A stretch of 64,000 nt of DNA, taken from NCBI RefSeq assembly GCF_000227665.2, contig NZ_CP007030.1, forward strand, positions 434,001-498,000, in the 5' to 3' direction. The notes under the pieces were generated by a model. The model saw only the letters and a program-made list of their open reading frames with translations. It had not been told where the DNA came from and searched no databases. Source of the stretch: Thiomicrospira aerophila AL3. GTDB lineage: Bacteria > Pseudomonadota > Gammaproteobacteria > Thiomicrospirales > Thiomicrospiraceae. Of the stretch, positions 47,118 through 56,184 are shown in pieces. Within the stretch, counting starts at the first letter, position 1. The number at the start of each line of letters is the position of its first letter. Made by a program: the position numbers and the translations under genes.

Positions 47118-48101
47118 TCACAACCGAATATCGATGACCGCATCATCGCGTAAACGGCGCATCCACAAATCAAAAGTTTCATTGCCTTTACGATTACGAA
47201 TCGCTTGAATCGCCTCTTGTTCTAAGTCCAAACCGGATTGGCTTTGATTACGGCGCGTTTCGAGCAAGGTCACAATATGAAACCCGTTCGAGCTTTCAAT
47301 AATTGGCGAAATATCACCCGGTTGTAAACTGCGCACCGTGTCGGCAAAAAATGACGGAATTTGATCATCGGTTAACCAGCCTAAATCGCCACCGTTTAGC
47401 GCTTGGCGTCCTTCAGAATGGGTAATAGCCATTTCAGCAAACGATGCCCCCTCTTGTAGCTGTTGGTAAATCCGATTAATGCGGGCTTGCAGTTCATTAC
47501 GCTGCGCTTGAGTCGCAGAATCGGGGCGGCTAATTAGGATATGTGCCAAGCGGTATTCGTTATTGGCCGCATCAAGTTTACGACGCTGGATAAACTGCTG
47601 TACTTCGTCTTCGGTGACCGCAATTTGGCTAATCACTTCAATTTCACGTAAACGCTGAATCAGGGTTTGATTCGCAATTTGTTGCCGAATTTTGTTGAAG
47701 CCGTCAGGTTGTTCGCGATTGAGCACATCGCGCAACTGGACTAACGTCAGGTTGTTTTCTTGCGCAATCTGAATCAATTGACGATTGATATCATCATCGG
47801 ATACCCGCAAACCCCGCTCACGTGCACGTTCTTCTTGCAGCTTTTGCATGATGATGGAATCTAATACGCGTTCTTGCATAATGTTGCGTGCTGGCGGGTT
47901 AATGCCGCGTTCGCGTAACTCAGCCAAAGATAAATCGGTTTGTTCATCAAGTTCGCTGAGCAAAATAATATCGTTATTCACCACCGCCGCAATGCGGTCT
48001 AAGGGGGTTTGGGCTTGTGCAAGACTGGCCACGGCCATAAGCAGGCCTGCTAATAGCCAAGTGGGTAATGAAGAGCCATTAAAGCGAGTTTGAGCGGTCA
48101 T
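47118..48101 (-). CDS. surA: SurA-type periplasmic chaperone with a single PPIase domain
   Basis: A SurA of 327 residues from the ATG at 48101, about 100 residues shorter than E. coli SurA. The signal peptide (to about residue 31, AQAQ) precedes the N-terminal chaperone region ([19 protein letters not shown] onward) and one parvulin domain ([18 protein letters not shown] ... [15 protein letters not shown] ... [11 protein letters not shown]). After it comes only a C-terminal helix, so one of the two PPIase modules is absent. It escorts outer-membrane proteins, including LptD, the product of the gene just upstream. Confidence 0.93.
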   Translation of the reverse strand: MTAQTRFNGSSLPTWLLAGLLMAVASLAQAQTPLDRIAAVVNNDIILLSELDEQTDLSLAELRERGINPPARNIMQERVLDSIIMQKLQEERARERGLRVSDDDINRQLIQIAQENNLTLVQLRDVLNREQPDGFNKIRQQIANQTLIQRLREIEVISQIAVTEDEVQQFIQRRKLDAANNEYRLAHILISRPDSATQAQRNELQARINRIYQQLQEGASFAEMAITHSEGRQALNGGDLGWLTDDQIPSFFADTVRSLQPGDISPIIESSNGFHIVTLLETRRNQSQSGLDLEQEAIQAIRNRKGNETFDLWMRRLRDDAVIDIRL

Positions 48102-48111
48102 AGTGTGTCCT

Positions 48112-50499
48112 TTAAAAATCCAGTTCGCGACGTAGGGTATCAGCGAGGCGGTTACCCACATTGCTTAAACCTTTAAATTCGATGACATATTTAATGCTGG
48201 TATTATAACGGCCATCGAGCAATTCTGCTTGTTCTATAATCAGTTCGGATGCCCAGCAACAACTTTCATAGCGTAGCCCACCAGCGCGTTGCAGGGTGCG
48301 GTCGGTTTCTAGGTCCCATTGCGCATAGCCTGCTAGCTGCCAGTTTTGGCTAAGTTGATAGACACTACCTAAGCCTAGCGACTGTTGGCGGCGTACTTGA
48401 TCATTTAAATTGAACCCTTGGTGGGTAGCCAGCAAAGCCAGGCGTGGTTGCCAATAAGCCTCTAAACGGTTATTGATTTGTTTGAGCGCTAGAGTTTGTT
48501 CATCCCATTGACTGGTGCTGGTCGCGCTAAAAGGGTCAAAAAAACTACGTAAACGTACAAAATAATCGGAGCGAGGGTCTGTGTCTAAGGCTGAACCGGA
48601 TAAGGTCACTTGACGGTCTTGCAGATAATAAATTTGGCCGATTGCGGCATCGAGCTTGGGCGCGCCTTCTGGGTCAATAAAGCGGGTAGTGACGGCTAGC
48701 GTCACTTGTTCGGTGTCACCGATTCGGTCAACGCCACTAAAACGGTTAAGTTGAAACAAATTGCTAAAATCTAAACTGGCCCGTCCTGAGTCATAAACGG
48801 GCAAGCGACGTTGATCAACATACGGCACATACAAATATTGCACTTCAGGCTCAAGCGTTTGTTGCCAGGCCTGGTTAAATAGGTTGATATCGCGCTCAAA
48901 GATTAATCCTCCGCGAAGGGCAGTTTGCCACACCATATTGGATGATTGTGCATCGGTCTGCGCATAGGGATTGATCACTTGATACTGGCGCTGGTTGGCT
49001 TGCACTGTGGCATTAATAAAGCCATAGCTTTCGCTGATGCGATAATCTAGGCGTGGTTGCACTAACCAACGCTCGCCCATTTGCTCGCGATTAATCATGC
49101 CGCGCACTTGACCTTCGCGTTGAAAGTCGTTGAAACCACGATAACGAACAAATTCGGTGCGTTCAGTGTTCAGGCTCACGCGCCATTGACCCAGGTTTTG
49201 ACTGTAACCCAGGCGAAGTTCTGGCGCCTTCTCGAGATAGCCTTCATTAATACTGTTATTTTCACCATTACGCAATGGCAAATAGCCCAAATAATTTAAT
49301 TCCGCACGCCATGCCCCTTGGTTATAGCGCAATTCAGCGCGACGTTCCAGGCGGGTGTCACGAGTGCGTAAACTGCTGGTTTCATTAAAATTGGTCGGCA
49401 GGTCATTATAAAAGTCAGGATCAGACACTTCATGCCAAACGAGGTTAGAGCGCAGAGCGCGTGACCAGGCCTGCTGACCGGCAAAACTGACGCGCCAACG
49501 ATCGGCACTGGCATCCATATTTTGACTTTGGCCAGAGCGATCGACAAAACTAAGCCCTTGATCGTTCACTAGTTGATCATTTAGGAAACTGACACTGAGT
49601 TCGCCACGATGATGTGGCTGTAAATAACGCCACTCGTTATCCAGCATCAAGCCGCGTTGTTCAATGGCAATCAAAGTCAGCGTCGTGTCTAAGTTGGGCG
49701 CTAAATTGACATAATAGGGTTGTGCAAAAACGCCTAATGCCGCGCCTTGTGGCGCGTTGACACTGCCAAAATAGGGAAAGAGTAACCCGGTAGCACGGTC
49801 ATCGAGAGGAATATCTAAATAGGGGCTGTAAAAAATCGGCACCCCATAAAAATCTAGACGCGCATGCTTAACATAGAGCCGACGGGTGTTTTGATTCAGC
49901 TCCAGTTCGCGTCCGCTTAATGTCCAATCTGGGTTATCTAACGCACAGGTGGTGTAAGACGCTTGGGTTAAGTAGCTGATGTTTTGTTCAGGTTGTACAT
50001 CAATCTGGGTGGCAAATCCGTGGGCACGGGTGTCGGTAAATTGATAGCGAATATCCTGCGCCAAAAGCTGTTGCGGATTGGCAATATAATGCAAGTTTGG
50101 CGTATGTAAGATGAGATCTGCTTGTTGTAAACGCACTTGACCAAACAGCCGTGCAGTTTGTTGCTCACGCTGATAGATGGCTTGATCTGCCTGAATCCAC
50201 AGGCCATTTTCTTGCAGTTCAACTTGTCCGGTTAGCCAAAAGGTATTGGCATTGGGTTGGCTCAGGGATTGACCACTCAGACCTTGTTGATTAATGGGGA
50301 AACTTAAATCACGCGGCGGTTCGAGCCAGTCTACTGCACAGCGATCAGCCAGCGCATGTGAGCTGGTCAGGATTAAAGCGCCCATTAGTAACACAAGTGG
50401 CATTGAAAACCCATCCAGGCCAAGCCTCACCCCGTGCAGTAATAGTCTACTGGGTTGAGCGATAAATGAGGGCAATGGTTGACATTTAAAAACAGGCAT
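48112..50499 (-). CDS. lptD: LPS-assembly protein LptD
   Basis: A 795-residue LptD. After a signal region with hydrophobic stretch at about 33-50, an OstA/LptA-like beta-taco domain (about 80-230: ENGLWIQADQAIYQREQQTARLFGQVRLQQADL) leads into the large beta-barrel, opening with ARLDFYGVPIFYSPYLDIPLDDRATGLLFPYFG. A cysteine pair SCCWASE near the C-terminus and single cysteines near residues 54 and 187 could form the inter-domain disulfides. It inserts LPS in the outer leaflet with LptE. It is divergent from amgK, as in pseudomonads. Confidence 0.95.
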   Translation of the reverse strand: MPVFKCQPLPSFIAQPSRLLLHGVRLGLDGFSMPLVLLMGALILTSSHALADRCAVDWLEPPRDLSFPINQQGLSGQSLSQPNANTFWLTGQVELQENGLWIQADQAIYQREQQTARLFGQVRLQQADLILHTPNLHYIANPQQLLAQDIRYQFTDTRAHGFATQIDVQPEQNISYLTQASYTTCALDNPDWTLSGRELELNQNTRRLYVKHARLDFYGVPIFYSPYLDIPLDDRATGLLFPYFGSVNAPQGAALGVFAQPYYVNLAPNLDTTLTLIAIEQRGLMLDNEWRYLQPHHRGELSVSFLNDQLVNDQGLSFVDRSGQSQNMDASADRWRVSFAGQQAWSRALRSNLVWHEVSDPDFYNDLPTNFNETSSLRTRDTRLERRAELRYNQGAWRAELNYLGYLPLRNGENNSINEGYLEKAPELRLGYSQNLGQWRVSLNTERTEFVRYRGFNDFQREGQVRGMINREQMGERWLVQPRLDYRISESYGFINATVQANQRQYQVINPYAQTDAQSSNMVWQTALRGGLIFERDINLFNQAWQQTLEPEVQYLYVPYVDQRRLPVYDSGRASLDFSNLFQLNRFSGVDRIGDTEQVTLAVTTRFIDPEGAPKLDAAIGQIYYLQDRQVTLSGSALDTDPRSDYFVRLRSFFDPFSATSTSQWDEQTLALKQINNRLEAYWQPRLALLATHQGFNLNDQVRRQQSLGLGSVYQLSQNWQLAGYAQWDLETDRTLQRAGGLRYESCCWASELIIEQAELLDGRYNTSIKYVIEFKGLSNVGNRLADTLRRELDF

Positions 50500-50597
50500 T
50501 ATTAAATTCAGGTTTTGAAAAATTCTTTGCGCTCATTCTACCTGAGAATAGGCTGGGCGTCTTAGAAATGGGCGGGTGTTCCGCAAAAGGATAAGCC

Positions 50598-51764
50598 TTG
50601 CAGTCAGACAGTCAACTTACTAGTCAATTTAACAATTCCCTCAGCCATCAACCCGACCCGCGACTAGAACAGATGCAGGCCTGGTTAAGTCAGTTACCAC
50701 TGTTGCAAGACCAGGCCTGGTTGCCCTTGCAAGTGGCGTCTGCCGACGCCAGCTTTCGGCGTTATTTTCGGCTTATCCGCGCCGATCACGCGCAATCGTT
50801 TATTGTGATGGATGCGCCACCTGGGCTAGAGGATATGCAGCCGTTTGTGCGCTGGGCGCAGGCCTTAAGCGCCCTGGATTATCAGGTGCCACGGATTCAT
50901 GCCCAGGATGATCATTTTGGTTTTTTGGTATTGGATGATTTTGGCCACACCACCTTTTGGCAGGCGGTATCACAGGTTCAGCAGGATAAGGATGCCGTGA
51001 ATCGCTTTTATCAGCAGGCTTTATTGGATTTGGCACAAATTCAGTTAAATAGTTTTGAACAGGCGCAACAGGTTTGGCCTCAGTCAGGGCTGATAATGCC
51101 TTATTCGGCAAAAAAGCTGGCCGAAGAAATGAGTTTGTTTAGTGATTGGTTAGCGACTAAATTTTGCGCCCAATCATGGACGGCTAGTCAGCAGCAGGCC
51201 TGGTCAGCAGTAACCGAGAGTTTAACAAACCGTGCCTTGGCGCAACCTCAGGTCTGGGTGCATCGTGATTACCATAGTCGCAATTTAATGTCCTTGCCGA
51301 CCGCCGCAGACACGAAGCCCATTCTTGGCGTGCTAGATTTCCAAGATGCCGTGTTAGGACCGATTACCTATGATGCGGTATCGCTGATTCGTGACTGTTA
51401 TATTGATTGGCCAATGGCACAGCAGCAGGCCTGGTTGCAGCAGTATTATCAGCGTCTATTAGCCAGTGAGTTAGTGCAAGGTGGGCAGTTAGGTCTGCCG
51501 GACTGGCAAACCTTTCGGCAAGATTTTGATTGGATGGGAGTGCAGCGGCATTTAAAAGCGGCAGGGATTTTTGCGCGTTTATATCTGCGTGATGGCAAAG
51601 AGGGGTATTTAACGGCCTTGCCGCTTACATTGGGTTACCTTTTACAACAAGTTCAGGCTTACCCTGAGCTGGCAGCGCTGGAAGAATTGGTCAGCCCTGT
51701 TATGGTTTATTGCGAGGCATCACCCCTATGTAGTTTACCAAGCGCAACAGGATGCAACGAATGA
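50598..51764 (+). CDS. amgK: Anomeric MurNAc/GlcNAc kinase AmgK
   Basis: A 388-residue aminoglycoside-phosphotransferase-fold kinase. The nucleotide region starts ASADASFRRYFRL, the catalytic loop is VWVHRDYHSRNLM and the metal motif is GVLDFQDAVLGPITYDAVSL. Its position between divergent lptD and a downstream murU is the pattern of the AmgK-MurU peptidoglycan recycling route, in which AmgK makes MurNAc-1-phosphate. The conserved N-terminus calls for the TTG at 50598, preceded by AAAAGGATAAG. Four copies of CAGGCCTG lie here, including two only 36 bases apart (50676, 50712). Confidence 0.9.
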   Translation: MQSDSQLTSQFNNSLSHQPDPRLEQMQAWLSQLPLLQDQAWLPLQVASADASFRRYFRLIRADHAQSFIVMDAPPGLEDMQPFVRWAQALSALDYQVPRIHAQDDHFGFLVLDDFGHTTFWQAVSQVQQDKDAVNRFYQQALLDLAQIQLNSFEQAQQVWPQSGLIMPYSAKKLAEEMSLFSDWLATKFCAQSWTASQQQAWSAVTESLTNRALAQPQVWVHRDYHSRNLMSLPTAADTKPILGVLDFQDAVLGPITYDAVSLIRDCYIDWPMAQQQAWLQQYYQRLLASELVQGGQLGLPDWQTFRQDFDWMGVQRHLKAAGIFARLYLRDGKEGYLTALPLTLGYLLQQVQAYPELAALEELVSPVMVYCEASPLCSLPSATGCNE

Positions 51765-52453
51765 TGCAGGCGATGATTTTAGCGGCCGGTCGTGGCGAGC
51801 GCTTACGGCCCTTAACCGATAGTTGTCCCAAACCGCTGGTGGATGTCGGTGGGCAGAGTTTGCTATGGCGTCATTTAGTTGCGTTAGAACAAACACCGGT
51901 GACGCAAGTGGTGGTGAATGGCGCTTGGCTTGCTGAACAAGTGTTCGCTGAGGTGGCGCGTTATGCACAGCAGGCAAAGGCGCGTTTGCCGAGCCAGTGG
52001 CAGTGGCATGCCCAGTTGGAACCGGCCGGCGGATTAGAAACCGCCGGCGGCATTATCATGGCGTTACCCCAGTTAGGTGAGCAGCCGTTTTGGGTGGTCA
52101 ATGCCGATATCCTGACCGATTTTAATTGGTCGGTGATGCCGCAAACGCTCGCCGAGGGGATGTTGGCGCATTTGGTACTGGTTCCCACGCCGGCGTTTAA
52201 AACAGTTGGGGATTTTGGCTTGGACGAGCAGGGTTACGTGAGTGCAGAAGGCGGTTGGACCTTTAGCGGTATTAGTTTGTTATCACCAGACTTATTTAAA
52301 GGTTTAACCGTTTCGCGGTTAGGTTTAGCGCCCTTGTTACGCAATGCGATGGCGCAAGGACGCGTGACCGGCCAGGTTTATAACGGTTATTGGCAGGATG
52401 TCGGTACGTTGGAGCGCTTAGCCCAAGCGCGCCAAGATGTTCAAGCGAGATAG
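51761..52453 (+). CDS. murU: MurNAc-1-phosphate uridylyltransferase MurU
   Basis: A nucleotidyltransferase of about 230 residues. The pyrophosphorylase signature is MILAAGRGERLRPLTDSCPKPLVDVGG, with the G-x-G-x-R-x(n)-K pattern intact, followed by EPAGGLETAGGI, NADILTDFNW and DVGTLERL at the end. With AmgK it converts recycled MurNAc to UDP-MurNAc, bypassing de novo synthesis and the target of fosfomycin. The ATG at 51761 overlaps the amgK stop. The in-frame ATG at 51752 is an alternative. Confidence 0.93.
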   Translation: MMQAMILAAGRGERLRPLTDSCPKPLVDVGGQSLLWRHLVALEQTPVTQVVVNGAWLAEQVFAEVARYAQQAKARLPSQWQWHAQLEPAGGLETAGGIIMALPQLGEQPFWVVNADILTDFNWSVMPQTLAEGMLAHLVLVPTPAFKTVGDFGLDEQGYVSAEGGWTFSGISLLSPDLFKGLTVSRLGLAPLLRNAMAQGRVTGQVYNGYWQDVGTLERLAQARQDVQAR

Positions 52454-52552
52454 GATTTGAGTGGGTTTAGTGCTTAGCTTGGTGCTATACTGAAAAAGTA
52501 CAGGATTTAACAGTTTAACCTTGGATAGTTAACCCCAGATAAGGAGACGAAG

Positions 52553-52819
52553 ATGAGTAATAAACACGATGCGATGATAGCGAAAATTTTTGCCCACCCG
52601 ATTGCAGCGAATATTGATTGGAAGAAACTGACTCATGCCCTTGAGCATTATGGTGCGACAGTGGATATGTCCCATCATGGTCGTGCCAAGATTGTGCTAG
52701 ATGGTAATGAGTTAGTGATTCATACGCCGCACCATGGTCATGATATTGAAAACAAAGATGACATTATGGCCTTGCGTCATTTTTTAACCGAGTTAGGTAT
52801 CAAACCTGTTGAGGCTTAA
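52553..52819 (+). CDS. Solitary HicA-like (dsRBD-fold) protein
   Basis: An 88-residue protein matching the longer chromosomal HicA-like group: AMIAKIFAHPIAANIDWKKLTHALEHYGATV, a beta-strand with RAKIVLDGNELVIHTPHHG, and the terminal helix DIMALRHFLTELGIKP. HicA toxins are ribosome-independent mRNA interferases, normally paired with HicB. No hicB-like gene lies on either side (murU before, yaaA after), so it is more likely a non-toxin relative. GGAGACGAAG gives a good ribosome binding site, and yaaA begins 3 bases after the stop. Confidence 0.7.
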   Translation: MSNKHDAMIAKIFAHPIAANIDWKKLTHALEHYGATVDMSHHGRAKIVLDGNELVIHTPHHGHDIENKDDIMALRHFLTELGIKPVEA

Positions 52820-52822
52820 GCT

Positions 52823-53599
52823 ATGTTGATGTTGATTTCACCAGCGAAAGCGCTAGATGAAACCCCGCGCCCCACTGATTTAGCGATCACTGAAGGTCGC
52901 TTTATGACGCAGGCTCACGCCTTAATGCAAGCGCTACAACCGCTTGGACCGGTTGAGTTAAGTCAGTTGATGCATATTAGCGATGAATTGGCGGAATTGA
53001 ATTTTCAGCGCAACCAGACCTGGTCAGTGCCCAAAGCAGATGATGCGGCGGCAAAACAGGCCTTGCTGATGTTTAAGGGCGATGTCTATCAGGGTTTGGA
53101 CGCGTCGAGTTTGACTGAAAAAGGTTGGGCTTATGCGCAGCAACATCTGCGGATTTTGTCGGGTTTGTATGGCTTATTGCGCCCAACGGATTTGATGTTG
53201 CCTTATCGGTTAGAAATGGGCACTAAGTTTAACAATAGCCAGGGCAAGGATTTGTATGCCTTTTGGGGGGAACAGATTACCCAAGCCGTTAACGATGATT
53301 TGACCCAGGCGCAAGGCCCGTTGGTGAATTTGGCGTCGAACGAGTATTTTAAAGCGGTCAAGCCGAAAAAACTCACCGTGCCGGTGATTACGCCACAGTT
53401 TAAAGATTGGAAAAACGGTCAGTATAAGATGATTAGTTTTTATGCCAAAAAAGCGCGTGGCTTGATGGTGCGTTATGCGATTGACCATCAGCTGCAAGAC
53501 GTGGAAGGTTTAAAACATTTTGATTATGCCGGCTACCAATTTGCGCCGGCATTATCGAGTGAAAAAGATTGGTTGTTTACCCGCGATCAAGCCGTTTGA
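52823..53599 (+). CDS. yaaA: Peroxide stress protein YaaA (DUF328)
   Basis: A 258-residue YaaA. Family landmarks are [11 protein letters not shown], the [14 protein letters not shown] segment, [34 protein letters not shown] and the C-terminal [17 protein letters not shown]. YaaA lowers intracellular free iron under peroxide stress in E. coli and binds DNA. It converges with the GGDEF-EAL gene, and the two overlap by 13 bases at their ends. Confidence 0.94.
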   Translation: MLMLISPAKALDETPRPTDLAITEGRFMTQAHALMQALQPLGPVELSQLMHISDELAELNFQRNQTWSVPKADDAAAKQALLMFKGDVYQGLDASSLTEKGWAYAQQHLRILSGLYGLLRPTDLMLPYRLEMGTKFNNSQGKDLYAFWGEQITQAVNDDLTQAQGPLVNLASNEYFKAVKPKKLTVPVITPQFKDWKNGQYKMISFYAKKARGLMVRYAIDHQLQDVEGLKHFDYAGYQFAPALSSEKDWLFTRDQAV

Positions 53600-56184
53600 T
53601 TTGCAAATAATGCGGTTAAAGCGTCAGATTTTAATGGTTTGGCATAATAGTAACCTTGAATAAAGTCACAGCCATGCGTGCGTAGAAACTCAGCTTGTTG
53701 CTGATTTTCTACGCCTTCGGCAATGGTCTGGTAACCTATCGCTTTTGCCAGTGAAATTATGGCTTTGCACACCGCCTCATCTTCCTCATCAATGCCAATT
53801 TCATCAACAAATGTCTTATCAATTTTTAATGTATTCAGCGGGTATCTTTTTAGATAGCTGAGTGATGAATAACCTGTGCCAAAATCATCCAGCGCTAAGC
53901 TTACTCCCAATCGACGCAATGATTGAAAAATCATTAATGCCTTTTGGGGCTGTTCCATTGCAATGCGCTCAGTGATTTCTAGTTCAAGCTGACAAGCATT
54001 GATAGTCGGATGCTTGGATAAATGTTGTCGAATTCGCTCTACAAAGTCAGAACGAATCAGTTCGCGCGCTGAAATATTGACCGATAGGGTTAGGTTTGGG
54101 TGTTCACCGCTCAGGGTTTGCAGGGTGGTAAGTGCTTGGCTTAAAACCCAGTCGGTGAGGTCGATGATAAAATCAGAACGCTCGGCTACCGGAATAAACA
54201 CTTCCGGTGATACAGTGCCCATTTCGGGGTGCTGCCAGCGAATCAGGGCTTCAAAGCCGGTGAATTGGTTCTGTTCAAGTGCATATTGAGGTTGAAACAC
54301 CAATACAAACTCATTGCGTTCAATCGCATAACGCAATTCAGTTTCAATGTTAACGGTGCGCGTTAGTTGAGTTTCGAGTTCATTTTTAAATACATACACA
54401 CTGTTGCGTCCAGATTGCTTGGCGTGATACATGGCGAGGTCGGCATGTTTTAATAGGGTGTTGTAATCCTGTGCATCGTCGGGAAATAACGCGATGCCAA
54501 TCGATGCTGAAATGTGAAGATTGGCGTCTTGGATTAGATAGGGTTCGGCGAGGGTCGTCACCAAGCGTTCACCTAAATCTAGACTGTTAAAAGGGTTGAG
54601 TCTGGGGAATAGGATGGCAAATTCGTCACCGCCTAAGCGCGCTAAGGTGTCCTGAGGTCGTATTAATTGGTTGATGCGCTGCGTGACTTGTTTGAGCAGT
54701 AAATCCCCCATATCGTGTCCATGCACATCGTTTACTTCTTTAAAGTGATCCAAGTCAATAAACATTAAACTAAAGGCAATCGGTTCGCGTGAGGCCTCGC
54801 TAATGAGTTGTTCAGTGCGTTCGCGCAATAACAGACGATTCGCTACGCCGGTTAAACCATCATAAAACGCGAGATGCAGAATTTCATCTTCAGCTTGCTT
54901 TTTGGCGGTAATATCATTGAACACACCCAGATAGTTAATCAGGTTACCCTGAGTGTCTTTGATCGCGGAAATGGAGAGCTCCTGCGGGTAAATCTCACCC
55001 GATTTACGTTTGTTCCAAATTTCGCCACGCCAATGACCAAAGCGCAGAAGGTTGTCCCAAAAGGTCTTGTAGAATTCAACTGAATGCCGACCTGAGGCTA
55101 AAAAACGCGGATTTTTTTTCCAGCATTCTTGTTCTGTGTAGCCGGTGATGTGCTCAAAGGATTTATTAACTGACAAAATGCACCCGTCCGGGTCACAGAT
55201 CATTATACCATCCTGGCCTTTTTTAAATATTTCATTCGAAATCGTAAGCTGTTTTTCGTGTTCGGTTTGCTCTGTGATGTCATAGGTAATGCCGCCGACT
55301 GCAAAGACCTGGTTGTTCGAATCAAACAGTGGAAATTTATCCGTCAAGAAATAGAAAATTTTGCCATCTCTAACCATGTCCTCTCTGAGTTGCAGGGGCT
55401 TTTGTGAACGAATTACTTCGATATCATTTTGAAAATGACGATTTGAGTCCTGCAAAGACATTAATTGTTCACGCGTTTGGCCGATGACGTCAGACGGGGT
55501 GGCTAAGCCGTACATGTTTGCAACCTTTTGATTAGCGAGTAAACACTTTCCATCAGAGTCAAAGGCATAAATCATCACCGAGCTATGATCCAAAATGCCT
55601 TGAAACATGTGCCAGTCTTTTTGGCGCTGATATTGGGCGGTTAAATCCATAATGGTGATGATGAATTGACGTTCATCAAGCTGATCAATCACTGGTTTGA
55701 TCGGCATAATACTGACTTTTACCGGAATGCGCTGGGCTTGTATTTCACACTCAAAATCAGCCGATAAGGCCTCCTGATTTTCGCGGTCGTTTAAGCGATT
55801 AAATAACCATTGACTGTTGTTTTTGCTTAAAAAGCGAAAGATTGAGTGATGGCTTAAATGGCGTGTCGTTCGGTGGGTAAAAAACAATTCAGCTTGATGG
55901 TTATTATCAAGAATAATGCCAGCTTGATCGAGCAATAAAGCCGGGATGGGTAAGTGCTCAAACAGTTTTTTATATTGGACCTGTTGGTGATCCAATTTGA
56001 GCTGGGTGTCTTGAAGTTGTTGATTTTGGACTTCCAGCTCGGCTAAATAGACCTGCATTTCTTCAACCAATGCCGACATATTCGCTTGCGAAAGCCGTTC
56101 GATATCGGTGAAATCGGGCCGGTCTTCTAACAATTGCTTCGCCCGTTGGCGTAAGGTGTCTTTATCTAGCGTGTTCATGGTCAT
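53587..56184 (-). CDS. PAS-GGDEF-EAL cyclic di-GMP protein
   Basis: An 865-residue signalling protein without membrane segments. After an N-terminal coiled coil come three PAS domains (about 70-185, 195-305 and 310-430, the last with [20 protein letters not shown]). The diguanylate cyclase domain has an intact [15 protein letters not shown] with the product-inhibition site RPQD five residues upstream. The phosphodiesterase domain has [45 protein letters not shown] and [11 protein letters not shown]. Both domains therefore look catalytically competent. Its ATG overlaps the CheB/CheR stop (TAATG), so it is translated together with the BLUF and CheB/CheR genes. Confidence 0.94.
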   Translation of the reverse strand: MTMNTLDKDTLRQRAKQLLEDRPDFTDIERLSQANMSALVEEMQVYLAELEVQNQQLQDTQLKLDHQQVQYKKLFEHLPIPALLLDQAGIILDNNHQAELFFTHRTTRHLSHHSIFRFLSKNNSQWLFNRLNDRENQEALSADFECEIQAQRIPVKVSIMPIKPVIDQLDERQFIITIMDLTAQYQRQKDWHMFQGILDHSSVMIYAFDSDGKCLLANQKVANMYGLATPSDVIGQTREQLMSLQDSNRHFQNDIEVIRSQKPLQLREDMVRDGKIFYFLTDKFPLFDSNNQVFAVGGITYDITEQTEHEKQLTISNEIFKKGQDGIMICDPDGCILSVNKSFEHITGYTEQECWKKNPRFLASGRHSVEFYKTFWDNLLRFGHWRGEIWNKRKSGEIYPQELSISAIKDTQGNLINYLGVFNDITAKKQAEDEILHLAFYDGLTGVANRLLLRERTEQLISEASREPIAFSLMFIDLDHFKEVNDVHGHDMGDLLLKQVTQRINQLIRPQDTLARLGGDEFAILFPRLNPFNSLDLGERLVTTLAEPYLIQDANLHISASIGIALFPDDAQDYNTLLKHADLAMYHAKQSGRNSVYVFKNELETQLTRTVNIETELRYAIERNEFVLVFQPQYALEQNQFTGFEALIRWQHPEMGTVSPEVFIPVAERSDFIIDLTDWVLSQALTTLQTLSGEHPNLTLSVNISARELIRSDFVERIRQHLSKHPTINACQLELEITERIAMEQPQKALMIFQSLRRLGVSLALDDFGTGYSSLSYLKRYPLNTLKIDKTFVDEIGIDEEDEAVCKAIISLAKAIGYQTIAEGVENQQQAEFLRTHGCDFIQGYYYAKPLKSDALTALFANQTA

